Shown here one piece after another: positions 15,229 through 24,644 of a stretch of 64,000 nucleotides of DNA; within the stretch, counting starts at the first letter, position 1, and the number at the start of each line of letters is the position of its first letter. The position numbers were made by a program, and so were the translations under genes. The notes under the pieces were generated by a model. It worked only from the letters and a program-made list of their open reading frames with translations. It was not told the DNA's origin and ran no database searches. Origin of the DNA: CAVQGZ01 sp964400785 (lineage in GTDB: Bacteria; Actinomycetota; Actinomycetes; Jiangellales; Jiangellaceae); NCBI GenBank assembly GCA_964400785.1, contig CAYNWB010000003.1:45479-109478 (forward strand). The letters are read 5' to 3'.

Positions 15229-16811
15229 CCCCGAACCACGGCTTCAGCGACGCCCCCACGCCAACCGTCGTCGACGGTGGGAAGCCGCGTGAACCACACG
15301 AGCACGTAGCGTGTCGTGCGCTCGTCACCCGACAGCGTGAGCGATGTACCGGCCCGCTCGACCCGGTCGACCTGGATGAAGCCCTCCGGCGTTGCAGGGG
15401 CCTCGGTGGCGTCCTCGGGAGCGACCCGCACCTCCACGTCAGAGCTCTGGCCGAGCAGGGTGAGGTCGACATCGGTCACGCTGACCGGGCTGCCGAGGTC
15501 CAGCAGCAGCCCGACGCCCGCCTTCTGCAGCTCCAGCGGGTCGAAGTAGGTCTGGGTCGGCCAGGCCGTGGCCAGATCGCCATCGACCGCGAGCCCGGTG
15601 CGATCCGCGTTCTCCGACCCGTTGCCCAAGGGGTCGTAGTCGCGAGTGCTCACGACGGGCCGCACCGTCGGCGTGGCGGGGGCGGCCGGCTGCTCGGTCT
15701 GCACGGGGCCAGGCGCCGACGCGGTGGCGGTCGCGCTGGGCGAGTCGGCCGGGTCGAGCTCGGGCACCCGGTTGGTGGCCACCAGCTCGAGGGCCAGCAG
15801 AAAGGCAGCGACGACGAGCACCGCGGCCACAGCGATGATGGACGCGGGGATCCATCGGCGGCGGGGCCGGGCGTCGTCGCTGTGCGCCGCCGGCACCACC
15901 TCCAGGGGCAGGTTGGGCGGCAGCGGGCCGGACGCGGGGTCGAGCGCCGGCCTGTTCGGCTCCTCCGGGGGAACCGGTGGTGGGTCCACGACGTCCGAGC
16001 CTGCCGCCCGGCTGGCTGCCATCGCGGGCAGCCGACGGGCGTCGGTGCTGGCCTGCACTCGTCGCAGGGCGTCGGCGACGTGGCCGGGCGTCTCGTACGG
16101 CTCGACGCGGTGGGAGCGGCCCGACCCGAGTGCACGCACCGTGATGGCATCGAGCATCGGTGAGACACCGGCCCTGACCTGGCGCGGCGCTGGTACCCCG
16201 TCGTCGGTCTGCCGAACGACCGGCAGTGCTGACGGTGTCGGCGAGGGGCTCTTGGCTGTCAGCGCCGCGTAGAGCACGCGTCCGACACCGATGGCGTCGT
16301 CACGAGCCGCCCCGTCCTCGCTCGGCTGCACACCGCGCAGCACTGCGGCCGTACCGAGCCCTCGCAGTCGCACGCCGCCGTCGTCGTCGATGGTGACGCT
16401 GCTGGCATCGACACACAGGTGCTGCTGCCCCGCGTCGTGGGCCTTCTGCAGGGCCTCTGCGACGTCCCGCGCGATGGCGAGAGCGGCATCCTCCGGCAGC
16501 GGTCCGCCTGCCAGCAGGTCCGCCAGGCTCTGACCGCCCGTCCACTCCCGCACCAGAAACCCGGTCGGGTGCTCGATATGGGCGTCGAGAACCCGCACGA
16601 ACCGATGGTCGTCCACCGTCGCTGCCCGCCGGGCAGCCTTGACGAGCGACTCTGCTCGCGGATCCTCCGGGTGGAAGGTCGTGAGCAGAACATCCCGGCC
16701 CAGCACCTGGTCGCGGGCACGCCACCCCGAGACACCCCAGTTCTCGTCCGTCTGCTCGTACACGAGGTACCGACCGTCGATACGGTCGCCCGGGTGCACT
16801 CGCACGGACAC
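15225..16811 (-). CDS. MviN-associated pseudokinase with membrane span and extracellular domain
   Basis: The 528-residue protein has an N-terminal protein-kinase-like domain (about 1-255) that lacks the catalytic residues: the HRD loop reads HLCVDASSV, DFG reads RGLG, and no VAIK lysine is visible. After a Pro-rich linker comes one membrane helix WIPASIIAVAAVLVVAAFLL (about 318-340) and a C-terminal discoidin-like domain (about 410-528) with VDGDLATAWPTQTYFDPLEL. In M. tuberculosis these parts are fused to MurJ in Rv3910 (MviN), where the phosphorylated pseudokinase recruits FhaA. Here it is a separate gene 64 bases after murJ. GTG start with GAGGAGG upstream. Confidence 0.85.
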   Translation of the reverse strand: MSVRVHPGDRIDGRYLVYEQTDENWGVSGWRARDQVLGRDVLLTTFHPEDPRAESLVKAARRAATVDDHRFVRVLDAHIEHPTGFLVREWTGGQSLADLLAGGPLPEDAALAIARDVAEALQKAHDAGQQHLCVDASSVTIDDDGGVRLRGLGTAAVLRGVQPSEDGAARDDAIGVGRVLYAALTAKSPSPTPSALPVVRQTDDGVPAPRQVRAGVSPMLDAITVRALGSGRSHRVEPYETPGHVADALRRVQASTDARRLPAMAASRAAGSDVVDPPPVPPEEPNRPALDPASGPLPPNLPLEVVPAAHSDDARPRRRWIPASIIAVAAVLVVAAFLLALELVATNRVPELDPADSPSATATASAPGPVQTEQPAAPATPTVRPVVSTRDYDPLGNGSENADRTGLAVDGDLATAWPTQTYFDPLELQKAGVGLLLDLGSPVSVTDVDLTLLGQSSDVEVRVAPEDATEAPATPEGFIQVDRVERAGTSLTLSGDERTTRYVLVWFTRLPTVDDGWRGGVAEAVVRG

Positions 16812-16875
16812 AGCCTCCTCGAGGCGGGGTGACGTCGCCGTCCATCGTAGGCCCGCCGGTGTCGGACGAGGTCGC

Positions 16876-18582
16876 TCAGCCGCCGTGTCCGATGCGGGCT
16901 CGAACCCAACCGACGCCGTCGCGCACCGGTGCGACCCGCAGAGCCAGCGCCAGCGCCAGGTAGCTCAGCGCGGCGACGACGGTGCCGCCGGCGAGAACGA
17001 CCAGGGTGCCCAGCACCGACTCGACCTCGCTGACCTCGGGGGTGCGCGTGAGCACGAGGACCACGAGCGTCCCGGGGACCGCGGCGACGGCCACGACGAG
17101 CAGAGAACCTGCCAGCGATGCGCCCCCGAGTCGACCCACGCGACGGCGCAGCAGCACGAGGCTGCCGATCGCGCCGCACAGAGTCGCGATCGACCACGAC
17201 GCGGCGAGTCCCGTGGCCACGTAGACCGGGTCGAGGGTCGGCACGATGGTCACCGACAACGAGATCTGGACGGCCGACACGATCAGCTGCACGAGCACGG
17301 GTGTGCGGGTGTCCTCCTGGGCATAGAACGCTCGCTGCACGAGAAAGGTCGTCGTGAAGCCGATGAGGCCGGGCACGAAGGCGGCCAGCGTGAGCGCGAC
17401 CAGGTCGACGTCCTCACTGGCGGCCCCGTAGCCGAACAGAAGTCGTGACACCGGGGCGGCGAGGGCGACCAGCAGCCCGGCGAACGGGATGATCACGGCC
17501 AGGCCGGCGCGCAGGGCGCCCATCACTCGTGCCCGCAGCACGTCCAGCCGGGACGCAGCAGCGAGTCGGCTCAGGTCCGGGAGCATCGCCGTGGCGAGGC
17601 TCACCGTGATGATCGAGTGCGGAACCATGATGATCAGGAAGGCGCTGTTGTACACGGCGATGCCGGCGCCGCGGTCCACTGCGTCCGACCCCGCCGCGAT
17701 GGCCGTGGCCGAGGTCGCCAGCCGCACGACCACGATCTGCGTGGCCTGCATGAGGCCGATCAGCATCACCGTCCACGCGCCGAGGCGGAACGCCCTTCCG
17801 AGGCCGACGCCGCGAAGGTCGGTGCGCAGCCGCAGGCGCAGCCCCGTCCGCCACAGCACCGGCAGCAGAACAAGGGCCTGGGCTGCGATGCCCAGGGTGG
17901 AGCCGAGTCCGAACCAGGCCACCTGAGCCGCGGTGTACTCACCGGCCGCCGGGTCCAGTGGTCCCATCGCCAGCAGGAACCCGCCGAACACCGCGATGGC
18001 GATCAGGTTGTTGAGGATCGGCGCGAACATCATCGGACCGAAGCGTCCGCGCGCGTTCAGCATCTGACCCAGCAAGGTGTACAACCCGTAGAAGAAGACC
18101 TGCACCAGCGTGAAGCGGGCCAGCGCGATGGTCGTATCGAGCTGGGGCCGCAGCTGCGGCGTGTCGAGCTCGGCCCCGGTGTAGAGCCTGATCACCCAGG
18201 GGGCGGCCAGCACCAGCACGACCGTCGCGGCTGCGAGCACGAGCAGGACGGCGGAGGCCAGGCGCTGAGCGTAGGCCTCCCCGCCGTCGGCGTCGCGCCT
18301 CATCGCCCGCACCAGCTGCGGCACGAGTACCGCGTTCAGCACGCCACCGGCCACGATCGTGTACATCGCCGCCGGCAGCGCGTCGGCGACGGCGAACATG
18401 TCGGCGGTGAGCGCCAGACCGAGCGTGGCGGCGATCGTTGCCGCACGCACGAAGCCGGTCGCCCGCGACAGCACGGTGCCGACGGCCATGGTGACGGTGG
18501 CGCGGCCGATCGGATCGGCGCGGGTCGGCTCGTCAGGGTCGTGCTCGTCGGACCCGTCGCGAGGCGGTGGCAGATCGGTCAC
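16876..18582 (-). CDS. murJ: Lipid II flippase MurJ (MviN)
   Basis: MurJ flips lipid II across the membrane for peptidoglycan synthesis. The 568-residue protein is made almost wholly of membrane helices (about 14) after a polar N-terminus of about 25 residues. It begins its fold with MAVGTVLSRATGFVRAATIA and contains YTIVAGGVLNAVLVPQLVRA, typical of the MurJ/MVF family. The GTG at 18582 overlaps the upstream DUF6049 stop by four bases. Unlike the mycobacterial fusion it ends after the flippase, with the pseudokinase encoded by the next gene. Confidence 0.93.
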   Translation of the reverse strand: MTDLPPPRDGSDEHDPDEPTRADPIGRATVTMAVGTVLSRATGFVRAATIAATLGLALTADMFAVADALPAAMYTIVAGGVLNAVLVPQLVRAMRRDADGGEAYAQRLASAVLLVLAAATVVLVLAAPWVIRLYTGAELDTPQLRPQLDTTIALARFTLVQVFFYGLYTLLGQMLNARGRFGPMMFAPILNNLIAIAVFGGFLLAMGPLDPAAGEYTAAQVAWFGLGSTLGIAAQALVLLPVLWRTGLRLRLRTDLRGVGLGRAFRLGAWTVMLIGLMQATQIVVVRLATSATAIAAGSDAVDRGAGIAVYNSAFLIIMVPHSIITVSLATAMLPDLSRLAAASRLDVLRARVMGALRAGLAVIIPFAGLLVALAAPVSRLLFGYGAASEDVDLVALTLAAFVPGLIGFTTTFLVQRAFYAQEDTRTPVLVQLIVSAVQISLSVTIVPTLDPVYVATGLAASWSIATLCGAIGSLVLLRRRVGRLGGASLAGSLLVVAVAAVPGTLVVLVLTRTPEVSEVESVLGTLVVLAGGTVVAALSYLALALALRVAPVRDGVGWVRARIGHGG

Positions 18583-20636
18583 GGGGTGTCCCCGGGCTCA
18601 CGAGATGCTCGACGCCTGGTACGCACCACGGCCACCCCCATCAGCGCGCCGCCCAGGGCGATGACGGTCCAGCCCAGGGCGCCGACGTTCGTCACGTCGA
18701 CGATCGTCTGCACCGACGCGCCGACCCGCTCGCCCTGTGTCGTCACCAGCGTGGCCGTCACCGGCAGGCGTCCGTTGGCCGTGGCGAGGGCAGTGGCGGT
18801 GACCGTGCGCTTCTCCCCGGCGCGCAGCACCGTCGGCTCGACGTCCTCGACGCGCAGGCGGGTGCTGTTCTGGCTCACGAACTGCACACCCACGACGACG
18901 TCGACGGGGGCGTCGTTGACGAGCGTGATCGGAAAGCGTCCGGACCGGCTCGACAGAGTGATCGACGGGGACAGCACCAGGCTGATCTGCCGTTCGGCGG
19001 CGGTCACCACGGAGGTCAGGGAGGCGACGTAGTCGGCGCCACGCGCCGGCTGCTCCTGCCAGGCGAACGAGGTGGCGCGTGCGCTGGCGAGGGGAAGGTC
19101 AGCGGGTGCGAGCAAGGGCTCGGGGACCAGCGGCTGCAGACGCTCGACGTCGGCGGCGAGAGCCTCGAGGTCGGTGACCGTCTCACTGGGCACGGCCATC
19201 GGCTGCTGGTCCGACCGCAGCTCGACGACCTGGTCGGTCGGCTGGACGTCCGCCAGACCGACGGCCTCGATCCACGACGAGCCCTGCCACGAGTCCACCA
19301 GGGCACGGGCCGCTGCGGGGTCGGGGTCCCAGCGCATCGAGGGAGCGATCACCATGGCCGCCGGTGGTGCAGCGCTGCTTGCCTGCACCGCCGTCACGGC
19401 GACGAGCCACTGGGCCGTGGCCACCGCCGAGCCGGACGCGTCGGGCAGCGTCGTCGGAGGCACACGGGCGATGACCGTGTCGGCGAGTGGTGGGGGTGTC
19501 AGGCCGAGCGTGGCGCGTCCGTCCGAGTCGGGTGAGGTGAGCGCAGCCGCGTCGAGAACCACCGTGGGTACCTCGGCATCCAGGTAGCTGCGCACCATGT
19601 CGTCGGTCACCGGGCGCCCCACCAGCAGTGCGAGGGTGGGCACGGGGCGCCCGACCACCTGTGACACCGCTGGCTGGACGCGCCCGGCACGCAGCGAGGC
19701 CGCCAGGGAGTCCTGGTCGACGCCGGCGGCCTGGGCCCCGCCGACGTCCGGGTCGGCAGCGACCACCTGGGTGACGTCGCGGCCCTGGGCCAGCACCGAC
19801 GACATCTCGGCCAAGAACCGAGCAGCGTCGGCTGAGCCCGAGCCGGGCGCTCCGGACGCCGCCGTGGTGTACCCGCCGACCATCTCTGCCGCGGTGGAGA
19901 GGAGGTCGGGGTCGACGACCCACGTGACCGGGGCCGCGGCTGCGGCGTCGACCAGCACGTCGAGACGACCGCCGGCAGCGATCTGCTCGGCGAGCAGGTC
20001 GTCGGTGAGGCTGCCGTCCGGCAGCAGCGAGGGCGCCGCCGCGAGAGGCCACAGCAGGGCTACCGGCAGGGGGTCGGCCACGTCGACCTCCACCGGAACC
20101 GTTGTTCGTGCCGAGGCGACGAACACCCGCAGCCCGTCGGGCAGCGTGGCCAGCACGTCCACACCGATCACGTACACGCCGTCGCTCAGGCCCAGCTGGT
20201 CGAGGGGCACCTCGACCCGGAAGGTGGACTGCTCGCCGGGCCCGAGGGTGTCCAGGGGCTCGGAGTAGCGGTAGTCGACCCGGCCGTAGCGGAACAGGGG
20301 GTTGGTGGTCACCAGGTCGACCTCGCCGACCGTCTGCAGCGGGTCGCTGCTCCAGCGCAGCGCCGGCAGTGGGTCGACCAGGTCGGCCTCACTCGTGTTC
20401 GTGAGCACGCCTGTCATGACCAGCACGTCGTCGCGGGTGGCGACGCCGGGTCGCACCGAGGTGAGGCTCGCAGATGCCACCTCGACACCACCCGGTACCT
20501 GCTGGGTGGGCCGCACCGGTACGCCCGCCAGCGACGGCGGGGCCATCGCAGCCACGGTCGCGAGGGTCACGAGCAGGGCGACGACGCCGGCGAGGGACCG
20601 TGGTGGTAGCCGGGCCCGCGTCCGGGAGGTCGACAT
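18579..20636 (-). CDS. DUF6049 family secreted membrane-anchored protein (Rv3909-like)
   Basis: The 685-residue protein has a basic N-terminus and signal or anchor helix (about 12-35, LAGVVALLVTLATVAAMAPP), a large extracytoplasmic region with beta-rich segments near both ends, and one C-terminal membrane helix (LGWTVIALGGALMGVAVV) before an Arg-rich tail. By position and layout it matches Rv3909, always found between the NUDIX gene and murJ; the function is unknown but an envelope role is likely. The ATG at 20636 overlaps the NUDIX stop by one base (TGATG). The frame is open further upstream but that part lies inside the NUDIX gene. Confidence 0.82.
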   Translation of the reverse strand: MSTSRTRARLPPRSLAGVVALLVTLATVAAMAPPSLAGVPVRPTQQVPGGVEVASASLTSVRPGVATRDDVLVMTGVLTNTSEADLVDPLPALRWSSDPLQTVGEVDLVTTNPLFRYGRVDYRYSEPLDTLGPGEQSTFRVEVPLDQLGLSDGVYVIGVDVLATLPDGLRVFVASARTTVPVEVDVADPLPVALLWPLAAAPSLLPDGSLTDDLLAEQIAAGGRLDVLVDAAAAAPVTWVVDPDLLSTAAEMVGGYTTAASGAPGSGSADAARFLAEMSSVLAQGRDVTQVVAADPDVGGAQAAGVDQDSLAASLRAGRVQPAVSQVVGRPVPTLALLVGRPVTDDMVRSYLDAEVPTVVLDAAALTSPDSDGRATLGLTPPPLADTVIARVPPTTLPDASGSAVATAQWLVAVTAVQASSAAPPAAMVIAPSMRWDPDPAAARALVDSWQGSSWIEAVGLADVQPTDQVVELRSDQQPMAVPSETVTDLEALAADVERLQPLVPEPLLAPADLPLASARATSFAWQEQPARGADYVASLTSVVTAAERQISLVLSPSITLSSRSGRFPITLVNDAPVDVVVGVQFVSQNSTRLRVEDVEPTVLRAGEKRTVTATALATANGRLPVTATLVTTQGERVGASVQTIVDVTNVGALGWTVIALGGALMGVAVVRTRRRASREPGDTP

Positions 20637-21094
20637 CAGACCTCGACCTCGCGCAGCACGTCCGGCAGGCGCGCCACCAGGTCTCGCTCGTCGCGGTGGT
20701 GCAGCCTCGTCGACACCTCGTCCAGGTCGAACCAGCTGACCTGCTCGACCTCCGCGTCCTCGCTGGACAGGTCGCCGGTCGGCTCCACGAGCACGTAGTG
20801 GTGCACCCACTTGTGGATGCGCCGGGAGTCGGCGACGAACCAGTAGTCGGTGACGCCCAGGGGGGCGAGCACCCGAGCCGTGAGGCCGGTCTCCTCGCGC
20901 ACCTCGCGCACGGCGGCCTGCTGGTTGCTCTCGCCCTGCTCGACGTGGCCCTTGGGGAGCGTCCACGCCAGCCTGCCGCCCCGAAGGCGATGGGCGATGA
21001 GCAGCCCGCGAGTCGGCGAGCGGGGGTCGTCGAGCACGAGTCCGCCGGCGGAGACCTCACGCACGACGGGGAGTCTCCGTCGAGCAGCGGGCAT
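20636..21094 (-). CDS. NUDIX hydrolase (MutT4-like)
   Basis: The 152-residue protein carries a complete NUDIX box, with GHVEQGESNQQAAVREVREE followed by TGL matching GX5EX7REUXEEXGU (about residues 49-71). NUDIX enzymes hydrolyse nucleoside diphosphates linked to other groups; M. tuberculosis has mutT4 at this place. The substrate cannot be predicted. It is divergent from pcnA with 42 bases between the starts, and it is the first gene of the leftward envelope operon. Confidence 0.9.
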   Translation of the reverse strand: MPAARRRLPVVREVSAGGLVLDDPRSPTRGLLIAHRLRGGRLAWTLPKGHVEQGESNQQAAVREVREETGLTARVLAPLGVTDYWFVADSRRIHKWVHHYVLVEPTGDLSSEDAEVEQVSWFDLDEVSTRLHHRDERDLVARLPDVLREVEV

Positions 21095-21136
21095 GGTGGG
21101 CAGGGTAGTGCGCGGGCCGCCCTACCCTGGTGTCCT

Positions 21137-22591
21137 GTGACCACGCCCCCGCTGACCGCGCCGGAGAGTCTCGCGGTCGCACAGGCGCGTTCGCTGCGTC
21201 GGCTGCTCGGCCTGGGCACTCTGCCCTCCGAGCTGGGCGCTCTGTTCCACGGGTCGGGCCACGAGGTGGCTCTGGTCGGCGGGTGGGTGCGCGATGCCCT
21301 GCTGGGACGAGGGGACGACGACCTCGACCTCGCCACCTCGGCGCGCCCCGAGCAGACCTTGGCGCTGCTTCAGGGCTGGGCTGATGCCGTGTGGACGGTG
21401 GGTCAGGCCTTCGGGACGATCGCAGCCCGCAGCGGCTCGCACACTCTCGAGATCACGACGTACCGCACCGAGCGGTACGACCCGGAGTCGCGCAAGCCGC
21501 AGGTGCAGTACGGCAGCACTCTGGAGGGCGATCTTCGGCGGCGGGACTTCACCGTCAATGCCATGGCGGTGCGGTTGCCGCAGCCGGAGTTCGTGGACCC
21601 GTTCGGGGGTCTGCACGACCTGGCCGCGGGCGTTCTTCGCACCCCGGGCACACCGCAGGAGGCGTTCAGCGACGACCCCCTGCGCATGATGCGGGCGGCC
21701 AGGTTCGCCGCCCAGCTCGGCTTCACCGTGGCGCCCGAGGTGGTCGACGCGATGACGCAGATGGCCGGGCGCATCACGATCGTCTCGGCCGAGCGAGTAC
21801 GGGAGGAGCTCACCCGTCTTCTGCTCGCACCGTCCCCACGGCTGGGGCTCGAGCTTCTGGTGAGCACGGGGGTCGCCGACCACGTGCTTCCCGAGCTGCC
21901 CGCGCTGCAGCTCGAGATCGACGAGCACCACCGCCACAAGGACGTCTACCAGCACTCGCTCACCGTCCTGGAGCAGGCCATCGAGATGGAGCACCGCATC
22001 GACGGGGGAGGTCCCGACCTCGTGGTGCGGCTGGCGGCACTGCTGCACGACATCGGCAAGCCCCGGACGCGGCGGTTCGAGCCCGGTGGGGGGGTGTCGT
22101 TCCACCACCACGAGGTGGTGGGCGCGCGAATGGTGCGCCGCCGTCTGACCGAGCTGCGCTACCCCAAGCACGTGGTCGAGGACGTGGCCCGGCTGACCGA
22201 GCTGCACCTGCGATTCCACGGGTACGCCGACGGGGAGTGGACCGACTCGGCCGTCCGGCGCTACGTCCGCGACGCCGGTGCCTTGCTGTCGCGCCTGCAC
22301 GTGCTCACCCGAGCCGACTCCACGACCCGCAACCGACGCAAGGCGGCTGCACTGCAACGCTCCTACGACGACCTGGAGCGCCGCATCGACGTGCTTGCCG
22401 AGCAGGAGGAGCTCGAGAGCATCAGGCCCGACCTCGACGGCAACGCGATCATGGCTGTGCTCGGCATCCCGCCAGGTCCGGTGGTGGGCCGGGCCTACCG
22501 CCACCTTCTCGAGCTGCGCATGGAGCACGGCCCGCTGGGGGAGCAGAAGGCCCGCGAGGCGTTGCTCACCTGGTGGGAGCAGCAGGGCTGA
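21137..22591 (+). CDS. pcnA: CCA tRNA nucleotidyltransferase / poly(A) polymerase family protein
   Basis: The enzyme adds CCA to tRNA 3' ends. The 484-residue protein has the class II nucleotidyltransferase core (ALVGGWVRDALLGRGDDDLD, about 38-57) with the DxD acidic pair, the motif RRDFTVNAMAVRLP, and a C-terminal HD domain with LLHDIGKP. The GTG at 21137 lies six bases after TACCCT, suggesting a leaderless transcript. The frame is open far upstream, antisense to the NUDIX gene, but family homology begins here. Its 3' end overlaps the convergent MFS gene by 26 bases. Confidence 0.93.
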   Translation: MTTPPLTAPESLAVAQARSLRRLLGLGTLPSELGALFHGSGHEVALVGGWVRDALLGRGDDDLDLATSARPEQTLALLQGWADAVWTVGQAFGTIAARSGSHTLEITTYRTERYDPESRKPQVQYGSTLEGDLRRRDFTVNAMAVRLPQPEFVDPFGGLHDLAAGVLRTPGTPQEAFSDDPLRMMRAARFAAQLGFTVAPEVVDAMTQMAGRITIVSAERVREELTRLLLAPSPRLGLELLVSTGVADHVLPELPALQLEIDEHHRHKDVYQHSLTVLEQAIEMEHRIDGGGPDLVVRLAALLHDIGKPRTRRFEPGGGVSFHHHEVVGARMVRRRLTELRYPKHVVEDVARLTELHLRFHGYADGEWTDSAVRRYVRDAGALLSRLHVLTRADSTTRNRRKAAALQRSYDDLERRIDVLAEQEELESIRPDLDGNAIMAVLGIPPGPVVGRAYRHLLELRMEHGPLGEQKAREALLTWWEQQG

Positions 22592-23927
22592 TGGGCAGGG
22601 GCAGCGCCCGGTAGGCGCCGCCGGAGGTGGCGCGGCGGTAGACGAGCGCGGTCAGCACCATGAGCAGCGCGATGCCGACGAAGGCCGACGGTGCTGCGCC
22701 GTCGGCCGGCAGCACGAGCGCGGCGGCGACCGCCGACGTCACCAGGGCGAGGTTGAAGAGCATGTCGTAGATGGAGAACGCTCGACCGCGCACGTCGTCG
22801 GCCGTCCACTCCTGCACCAAGGAGTCGACGCAGATCTTCACCGACTGGGTCGAGATGCCCATCCCGACACTCGTGACCACCACTGCCCACGGTTCGAGCA
22901 CCAGGGCTGGCAGGGCGAGCACGACGGCGCCGGCCGTGAGCATGGCGACGATCCAGCGTTCCTTGCGCATGCGCCTGGCCGCGATGGGGGTGAGCACCAC
23001 CGCCAGCCCTGCGCCCACGGCAACACCGGCCCCCGCGACGGCGATCGCGCCGAGGGCGGCGTCGACCTCGTCGGGGGAGTAGAAGTAGTTGCGGAACAGC
23101 ACCACCGTGGTGGCCACGACGAACCCGAATGCGAAGCGGTGGGCCGCCATCACAAGCAGCGCCACCCCGGCGGGGTAGCGCTGGGTGAGGTGTCGTACCG
23201 CACCGACGAGGCCGAGCACGACGGCCGCGACGGCGGAGGTGACCTCCGGCAGGTCCTCGGTGCTGTCGGGTCCGAGCCGCCGGCGGTCCAGCCTGGTCAT
23301 CAGCGCGGACGTGGTCAGGAAGAAGAACGCTGCCAGCGAGGCGACCGCGGTGTTGCCCGCGCCGTCGGCGCCACCGGCGAGCTGGGACGCGAAGACGGCC
23401 AGCACACCGCCGGCCGCGAACATGATGGTGCCCAGCGTCGGGGTCACGGCGTTGGCCATGACGAGCTCGTCCGCTGCCACGACGCGAGGGATCGAGGCGC
23501 CCTGCCCGGCCAGGAAGAACCGGTTGAGCCCCACGATGGTCAGCACGAGCGCGGCGAAGACCGCGTCCGAGGTGCCGTTGAGCAGCAGCACGGCCAGGCA
23601 CAGGGCGAGCAGCGCACGCACGGAGCTCACCACCAGCAGCACCTGACGCCGCTGCCAACGGTCGAGGACGATGCCGGCGAACGGTCCGATGATCGAGTAC
23701 GGCAGGTAGAGCACGGTGAAGGTGAGCGCATAGCCGGCGGCCGTGGCCTGCCGGTTCGGGTCGAAGAGCACGTACGAGCCGGCGGTCACCAGCAGCGCGC
23801 CGTCCCCGAGCTGGCTCGACAGCCGAGTGGCGAGCAGCCTGCGGTAGTCGCGCGAGCGCAGCACCACCCGCAGGTCGTGCACGAACCCTCGACCCGCGGT
23901 CTCGGGCATGCCGGTTGCACTGCTCAC
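22566..23927 (-). CDS. Major facilitator superfamily transporter
   Basis: The 453-residue protein has about 12 hydrophobic helices and the MFS loop motif GIVLDRWQRRQVLLV after helix 2. It begins with a polar segment FVHDLRVVLRSRDYRRLLATR, typical of the DHA3-like or MFS_3 group of multidrug efflux proteins. The substrate is unknown. GTG start at 23927. It is convergent with pcnA, overlapping it at the 3' end, and divergent from the next membrane-protein gene across 120 bases in which I see no firm signal. Confidence 0.83.
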   Translation of the reverse strand: MSSATGMPETAGRGFVHDLRVVLRSRDYRRLLATRLSSQLGDGALLVTAGSYVLFDPNRQATAAGYALTFTVLYLPYSIIGPFAGIVLDRWQRRQVLLVVSSVRALLALCLAVLLLNGTSDAVFAALVLTIVGLNRFFLAGQGASIPRVVAADELVMANAVTPTLGTIMFAAGGVLAVFASQLAGGADGAGNTAVASLAAFFFLTTSALMTRLDRRRLGPDSTEDLPEVTSAVAAVVLGLVGAVRHLTQRYPAGVALLVMAAHRFAFGFVVATTVVLFRNYFYSPDEVDAALGAIAVAGAGVAVGAGLAVVLTPIAARRMRKERWIVAMLTAGAVVLALPALVLEPWAVVVTSVGMGISTQSVKICVDSLVQEWTADDVRGRAFSIYDMLFNLALVTSAVAAALVLPADGAAPSAFVGIALLMVLTALVYRRATSGGAYRALPLPISPAAPTR

Positions 23928-24047
23928 GACGGGGAGGCTACGCAGCCATCGGCCAAGGTCGTAGCGCGCCTTCGCCAGCGACGAGCCCGAGAGATCACTA
24001 CCTTTCGGCCCACGGGCGCAACGGGCGTCCGACTGGGGAGGTTGCTC

Positions 24048-24644
24048 ATGGGACGGATCTGGGCGCTCGCGGGCGCCATCGTTGCGGCGACGGTGGGTGT
24101 GTTCGCGCTGGCGGGCTTCGTCGGCGCGGGAACCCTGCTGACGATGGGCCTGTGCATCGGAGCGGGCGCGGCTGCCGCCTACCTGCCAGGCAGGGCATAC
24201 CTGTCGCGTGGCCTCTGGCTCTTCGCCGGAGTGCTGGTCGGCACGCTGGGTTTCGTGCTCGGCGCCAGCGCATTCCCGGACACCAACGTCGGGCTGTTCC
24301 TCGGCGCGATCGTCCCGGTGCTGCTGCTGGCCCTGCTGACGATGTTCACCAAGCGTCAGTCCAACTTCTTGGCCGGCGTGATCGGCGTCGGCGCGCTGGC
24401 CGGCGTGTACGCCAACGTCTTCAACCTCGACCCGCAGAGCATCAACGTCAGCGCACCCATCGCGATCGGTCAGACACTGCTTCCGCTGGGGTTCGGATAC
24501 CTCGCCGGCATGCTCGTCATCCTCTTCGTCGCGACCGACGCCGAGTGGGAGGCCGACATGCTCGCGGCGGGGGACCCGCAGGGCACGGGGGGCGCGACCG
24601 TCGACGAGGTCTCGGTTGCGGACGAGACGGAGGCGGCACGATGA
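24048..24644 (+). CDS. Integral membrane protein, unknown function
   Basis: I do not recognise this 198-residue protein. It has about six hydrophobic helices, starting MGRIWALAGAIVAATVGVFA and including YLSRGLWLFAGVLVGTLGFV, and a short acidic cytoplasmic tail ending DETEAAR. ATG 24048 has GGGGAGG seven bases upstream. It overlaps the following gene for a large secreted protein by four bases (ATGA), so the two are translated together and probably act together at the membrane. Confidence 0.75.
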   Translation: MGRIWALAGAIVAATVGVFALAGFVGAGTLLTMGLCIGAGAAAAYLPGRAYLSRGLWLFAGVLVGTLGFVLGASAFPDTNVGLFLGAIVPVLLLALLTMFTKRQSNFLAGVIGVGALAGVYANVFNLDPQSINVSAPIAIGQTLLPLGFGYLAGMLVILFVATDAEWEADMLAAGDPQGTGGATVDEVSVADETEAAR

